Shown here: one piece after another, positions 19,414 through 22,489 of the stretch
How positions within the stretch are numbered: the stretch's first letter is position 1
How the letters are laid out: each line of letters starts with the position of its first letter
Source: a virus
Virus record (IMG/VR): IMGVR_UViG_3300040808_001718
Location: 1-22,489 of that record
Length of the DNA stretch: 22,489 bases
Reading direction: 5' to 3' (one strand)
Position numbers and translations under genes: made by a program
Notes under the pieces: generated by a model
Seen by the model: only the letters and a program-made list of their open reading frames with translations
Told to the model about the DNA's origin: nothing
Databases searched by the model: none

Positions 19414-20027
19414 TGGCTAAAGGTTTTGGAAAAGGCTTTAATAGGCTCCGACGAGACATGGAGTCTTTGCCTTTTTTAGCTGCTGTATTAGCTGCAGAGC
19501 GCACAGTCGCTGAACTACAGGCAGAAGGTCCGAGCTGGACCGGGCGATTCTCTAATTCGTGGCAAATAACTGGGCCTCAAGGCCAACAAGTAAAAGGCGA
19601 TGGTAGCCCCGGTGATCCTAGACCAGTAAAGTTCAAAGAAGGTCCGTTTACCGGACCGCAAGCAGCAGCAACCTTTTTAAGGACCAAAGTAACTACGGAT
19701 AAAGTTGTATTTACTATCTCAAATTTTGCAGATCATGCAGCCAAAGCTATTGATGCTGTAGAACAGGATAATTTTCTGTATCCTCGTGGCTGGGCTATTA
19801 GCCCCGACGGCCCTAGTACCCAATTAGGAAAAGCAAAGTTCGACCCCGTTGCACAAGGTCGAAAAGGGGATGGTAGTTACCGAGGTGACACCGGCGGTGG
19901 TGATCCCGATAACAGTTCCAGCAGAACGGCGCCGCTTGATTGGTTTGCCACTTTTGCCGAGGGAGGACGTTTAGATAAAGCAGTCAGAATAAGCGTAGAT
20001 GAGGCATTAAGGAAAGCATTGAAATGA
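19413..20027 (+). CDS. HK97 gp10-like neck/tail completion protein
   Basis: A 204-residue basic protein in the usual place of the HK97 gp10-like family (neck or tail completion). Features: GFNRLRRDMESLPFLAA, a helix with VAELQAEGPSWTGRFSNSWQ, which is the PxxTGRxxxSW pattern typical of that family, and KVVFTISNFADHAAKAID (strand then helix). The codon usage is AT-richer than in the genes on both sides, hinting at exchange with another phage. It overlaps the next gene by 4 bases (ATGA). Confidence 0.72.
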   Translation: MAKGFGKGFNRLRRDMESLPFLAAVLAAERTVAELQAEGPSWTGRFSNSWQITGPQGQQVKGDGSPGDPRPVKFKEGPFTGPQAAATFLRTKVTTDKVVFTISNFADHAAKAIDAVEQDNFLYPRGWAISPDGPSTQLGKAKFDPVAQGRKGDGSYRGDTGGGDPDNSSSRTAPLDWFATFAEGGRLDKAVRISVDEALRKALK

Positions 20028-20455
20028 ACTATCAAGCGATCCGGGCATCAATGGAGAACCCGTTACTGACGGCGTTTAACAACCTTGTACCAGCAGTTCC
20101 TGTTTACTTCGACAACATCACTGCTGTACCACCAAATACGACCACCGAGTACGTCCGCGTCAACATCACGTTCGGTCTAACCAACGAACCAACGCTGACC
20201 TCTAGCGTGGATAATGCCCGTGGTGCGTTAGTAATCCGCTTGTTTACAGAAAAGGGGCGTGGTCCGGCCCGCAATCAAGAACTGGTAACAACTGCTGTAG
20301 ACGTACTAGAAACAATTAATAACACATCCAAAACTACTACAGGCGTCTTTGTAAAAGTAGGAGAGATAAACGGCCCAAGTTTTTCAACTACTGATGAATC
20401 ACCGCATTTTGTAGGCCGCATTGACACAGGCTATGTAGCAACTGTGCTGACTTAA
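20024..20455 (+). CDS. Tail terminator protein (DUF4128-like)
   Basis: A 143-residue protein: AIRASMENPLLTAFNNLVPA at the N-terminus, VPVYFDNITAVPPN, EYVRVNITFG, GALVIRLFTEKGRGPARNQE, HFVGRIDTGYVATV at the end. The pattern (short helix, strand with YxN, then R-rich strand GxGxxxA) fits the DUF4128/gpU-like tail terminator family that caps the tail tube. Its position before the tail tube gene agrees. Confidence 0.78.
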   Translation: MNYQAIRASMENPLLTAFNNLVPAVPVYFDNITAVPPNTTTEYVRVNITFGLTNEPTLTSSVDNARGALVIRLFTEKGRGPARNQELVTTAVDVLETINNTSKTTTGVFVKVGEINGPSFSTTDESPHFVGRIDTGYVATVLT

Positions 20456-20517
20456 ATAGTCGCTAACCTGTAAGAAGCCGGGCAGTGCCCGCAGAGACCC
20501 TTAATTTTGGCGTAGCA

Positions 20518-21288
20518 ATGGCCACCACCGTTCTGTCCGGCACTTCAGGTGCCCTCTACTACAAGCCCGCTGGCACAACCAGCAGTTTTGCCGAGTCTAA
20601 CGTCGATACTGGCGCAGACACCATCACTGTTGGAACCTACTTGAACTTCAAAGTAGGCGATCCTGTGCAGTTTAGTGTGATCAACACTCAAACTGGCGGC
20701 GCAGGCACAGGCACACTTCCCGCAGGACTCAGCCTTGCGACCACCTATTACGTTATTGCTTACACCGCCAGCACTGGAGTGCTGCAAGTGTCCGCAACCC
20801 TGGGCGGCGCGACAGTCACCATCACCGACGACGGTACAGCTGTTAGCCCTAACGCTTTCCAAGTTGCCTACGCCGCATTTGCAGTAGTCGGACAGGTCCG
20901 TGACTGGAGCTTTGAAATCAACCGGGCCGAAATCGATGTAACCACCATCGGCCAAACCCCTGGTCAGTACGTGCCATTCCGCAGCTACATCTCCGGTTTC
21001 GGCGATGGTACGGGCAGCGCAACGGTTTACATGACCGACGAAGACGCTTCCCTTAGCAACCGCATGATTGAGGACGTGCTTCAGCGCAACCAAACTGGTG
21101 CTGCGTTCAAGCTTTACACCGACCAAGTGTTCAGCAGCGGTTCAGTCAACGAAGTTGCAAGCCGTTCCATCGAGTTTGAAGCAGTGCTGACTTCTGCCAG
21201 CATGAACGTCAGCCCTGACGACGCACAGTCTGTAAGCGTAAGCTTCCGTCCATCCGGCACCCCAAGCTTCGACTTCAGCCAGACCTGA
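20518..21288 (+). CDS. Major tail tube protein
   Basis: A 256-residue beta-rich tail tube protein. Core strands include QVRDWSFEINRAEIDVTTIG, then PGQYVPFRSYISGFGDGTGS, TGAAFKLYTDQ and ASRSIEFEAVLTSASMNV, typical of tube subunits. Between about residues 30 and 110 lies an extra module (DTITVGTYLNFKVGDPVQF, LPAGLSLATTYYVI, VSATLGGATVTITDDG) that looks like an inserted surface domain. The start is uncertain: ATG at 20518 (MATTVLSG) is chosen, while GTG at 20485 would add 11 residues. A strong terminator follows. Confidence 0.82.
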   Translation: MATTVLSGTSGALYYKPAGTTSSFAESNVDTGADTITVGTYLNFKVGDPVQFSVINTQTGGAGTGTLPAGLSLATTYYVIAYTASTGVLQVSATLGGATVTITDDGTAVSPNAFQVAYAAFAVVGQVRDWSFEINRAEIDVTTIGQTPGQYVPFRSYISGFGDGTGSATVYMTDEDASLSNRMIEDVLQRNQTGAAFKLYTDQVFSSGSVNEVASRSIEFEAVLTSASMNVSPDDAQSVSVSFRPSGTPSFDFSQT

Positions 21289-21315
21289 TAAAGTGCTACT
21301 TAAGTAGACATTTAG

Positions 21316-21338
21316 CCTCGGTTTTGCCGGGGTTTTTT
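21316..21338 (+). terminator. Rho-independent terminator after the tail tube gene
   Basis: CCTCGG, TTTTG, CCGGGG, then six T, 27 bases after the tail tube stop. Confidence 0.88.
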
Positions 21339-21350
21339 ATTGCGCTACGC

Positions 21351-21356
21351 TATAGT
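21351..21356 (+). promoter_or_regulatory. Possible -10 element after the tail tube terminator
   Basis: TATAGT, 12 bases after the T-run and 24 bases before the ATG at 21380, again following TTTTTTATTG. Confidence 0.4.
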
Positions 21357-21379
21357 TAATTTATAGTCAAGTACAAATC

Positions 21380-21727
21380 ATGCCCGCTGGATCTACTCGC
21401 GCCATTGACCGGTTGCGTAAAGCAGCGAATCTCCAGCCAAGCAAGCGTAAGGTTAAATTGTCTGACGGCACCACATTTGAGATGTGGATCAGCCCGCTAA
21501 CCATGGCTGAACGTGAACGAGCCCAGAAGCAAGCCAAGTCCGACGACGCTGGAGCGTTCGCACTACAGCTGTTAATTGCAAAAGCACAGGACGAAAACGG
21601 CGCAAAGCTTTTCTCTGCCGGTGAAATCGATATTTTAAAAAACGAAGTCAAGGACAGTGATCTGCAATCTTTGATGCTGGCCATTCTTAGCGATGAAAAC
21701 GAAGAGCCAATGGACCCAAAATCCTAG
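21380..21727 (+). CDS. Tail assembly chaperone, short form (gpG-like)
   Basis: A 115-residue helical protein (MPAGSTRAIDRLRKAANL, LSDGTTFEMWISPLTMAERE, AFALQLLIAKAQDENGAKLF) in the fixed place between tail tube and tape measure, where tail assembly chaperones lie. It would coat the tape measure during tail assembly. Near its end is a canonical slippery heptamer, after which the -1 frame stays open for 63 more codons. The short form ends at TAG (21725). Confidence 0.85.
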   Translation: MPAGSTRAIDRLRKAANLQPSKRKVKLSDGTTFEMWISPLTMAERERAQKQAKSDDAGAFALQLLIAKAQDENGAKLFSAGEIDILKNEVKDSDLQSLMLAILSDENEEPMDPKS

Positions 21728-21912
21728 TTGCGGAACTTCGTAAAGACAACTGGCTCATGCTGCAATTTGGCGTTGCCAAGGAGCTTGGCATGAGCTTAAC
21801 CGAAGTCCGCACCACAATGACCCCAGAAGAACTAATTGGCTGGAGCGCCTATTTTCAGGTTCTTAACGAGGACCAAGAAAAACAAATGGAAAAAGCCCGC
21901 CGCCGCAGGTAA
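21380..21912 (+). CDS. Tail assembly chaperone, frameshifted long form (gpGT-like)
   Basis: The long chaperone made by -1 frameshifting at C CCA AAA (21715-21721): 114 residues of the short form, then 63 residues in the -1 frame beginning ILVAELRKDNWLMLQFGVAK, then LGMSLTEVRTTMTPEELIGW, a helical tail and RRRR. The second part has the ELxxW helical pattern expected of gpT-like domains that bind the tail tube. The coordinates give the whole span; the coding sequence is joined at 21721 (base reused). Such frameshifting is conserved in long-tailed phages. Confidence 0.85.
21715..21721 (+). promoter_or_regulatory. Programmed -1 ribosomal frameshift site (C CCA AAA)
   Basis: A canonical X XXY YYZ heptamer in frame with the upstream gene, 3 bases before its TAG stop. 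After slipping, the codons CCC AAA ATC continue into an open frame to 21912. Confidence 0.9.
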
Positions 21913-21942
21913 GCTGTATGTAAGTAGTTTACGTTAGAGGCC

Positions 21943-22489
21943 GTGGCTTATCAAAGCGAGATTGAGCTGCGCGTCAAGGTAAATGACGTAGAAATAGAGC
22001 GGCTTGAAAAACGTATAGAGCGGTTAAACAAAAAACCTGGACTTGTAGCGGGTAAAGCTAGTAGTGTTCTTAGCAAGCAGCTCAGACTAAGAAAAGGAGA
22101 AAATCAATTAATTAAAAATAATTTAGACCTACAAAATAAAGTACAGCAAGCGGCAGTAAGAGAGTTAAATACCCGCACACAATTTGTAAGGTTATTTAAG
22201 GATGCTGCGGCTATTCGTGCCAGCTACGCAAAAGATACCGAAAGAGCTGCTAAGTCAGCTGAAAGAGCTGCTTTAGCAGCCGAAAAAGAAGCAGCAGCGG
22301 TCAAGAAGACAGCAGTTGCCAAAGCAGCTGCCAACAAAAGAGACCGTCAAAAAAGAGCGGATACTTTAGCTCTTGGCGTAGGTTTCCCGCTTCTATTCGG
22401 CGGTGGCATCGGCTCTGTTGCAGGCGGCGGACTCGGTGGACTGCTAGGGACACTAGGAGGAGGAAGTGGTTTTGGTGCGCAGATCCTCG
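21943..22489 (+). CDS. Tape measure protein, N-terminal part (runs off right edge)
   Basis: The first 182 codons of the tape measure gene, which sets tail length. It starts at GTG with a GAGG 3 bases before it. Residues 1-140 are a long charged coiled coil (EIERLEKRIERLNKK, then AERAAKSAERAALAAEKEA-type Ala-rich heptads). This leads to a Gly-rich hydrophobic segment, LGVGFPLLFGGGIGSVAGGG, then GLGGLLGTLGGGSGFG, a pattern I associate with tape measure proteins of cyanophages that probably insert into the membrane on injection. Base composition is AT-richer than in the capsid genes. It directly follows the chaperone pair. Confidence 0.85.
   Translation, partial: MAYQSEIELRVKVNDVEIERLEKRIERLNKKPGLVAGKASSVLSKQLRLRKGENQLIKNNLDLQNKVQQAAVRELNTRTQFVRLFKDAAAIRASYAKDTERAAKSAERAALAAEKEAAAVKKTAVAKAAANKRDRQKRADTLALGVGFPLLFGGGIGSVAGGGLGGLLGTLGGGSGFGAQIL

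Noticed and set aside
20545-21126. 193-codon minus-strand frame opposite the tail tube gene
   Set aside because: Composition is the complement of a Thr/Gly-rich coding sequence; no ribosome site or motif.

Overview
The window is a stretch of a tailed-phage genome, most likely a siphovirus infecting a picocyanobacterium (Synechococcus/Cyanobium type). The siphovirus call rests on a complete order of head and tail genes: large terminase, portal (DUF4055-like), scaffold, major capsid, connector/adaptor genes, tail terminator, tail tube, a tail assembly chaperone pair with a -1 frameshift site, and the start of a tape measure gene. The cyanobacterial host is an inference from many small proteins of the kind I associate with cyanophages (HPLTDE...AMRP proteins, DUF3310, DUF6321-like, GW-motif proteins). 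No photosynthesis gene, integrase, tRNA or CRISPR array was seen, so host and lifestyle are not proven.

Layout. From 6599 leftwards to position 1 the minus strand carries a tightly packed early/replication operon: primase-helicase (4206-6599), about a dozen small genes that mostly overlap or abut, and the first 128 codons of a family A-type DNA polymerase that runs off the left edge. One 59-codon gene (3118-3297) sits in this block on the plus strand. At 6600-6750 there is a divergent control region holding a strong hairpin terminator and an extended -10 promoter. Next on the plus strand are a probable ssDNA-binding protein, two small genes and a RecB/Cas4-like nuclease (6750-8470). These would work with the primase-helicase and polymerase in replication and recombination.

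From 8497 to 9506 two minus-strand genes, one with the GW motif and one with an HTH, flank a 404-base gene-poor, repeat-rich gap with 27-base repeats and ten copies of an 8-base unit. From 9507 to 11306 small plus-strand genes follow, two of them behind nearly identical promoter-leaders. A 214-base control region with two perfect palindromes precedes the late operon (11521 to the right end), where packaging, head and tail genes follow each other with short gaps or overlaps. Strong terminators follow the capsid and tail tube genes, each with a -10-like sequence directly after it.

The signals most worth a second look are: (1) a strand-biased heptamer TGGARCG, about 37 copies on the plus strand against 8 on the minus, crossing both coding orientations; (2) GGGTGGACA repeats inside the primase-helicase gene, in several reading frames; (3) a canonical C CCA AAA frameshift site in the tail chaperone gene; (4) repeated control cassettes (terminator plus -10, duplicated leaders, Shine-Dalgarno/stop/start junctions); (5) a recurring GWxxD[ED]xGW[YF]xP protein motif.
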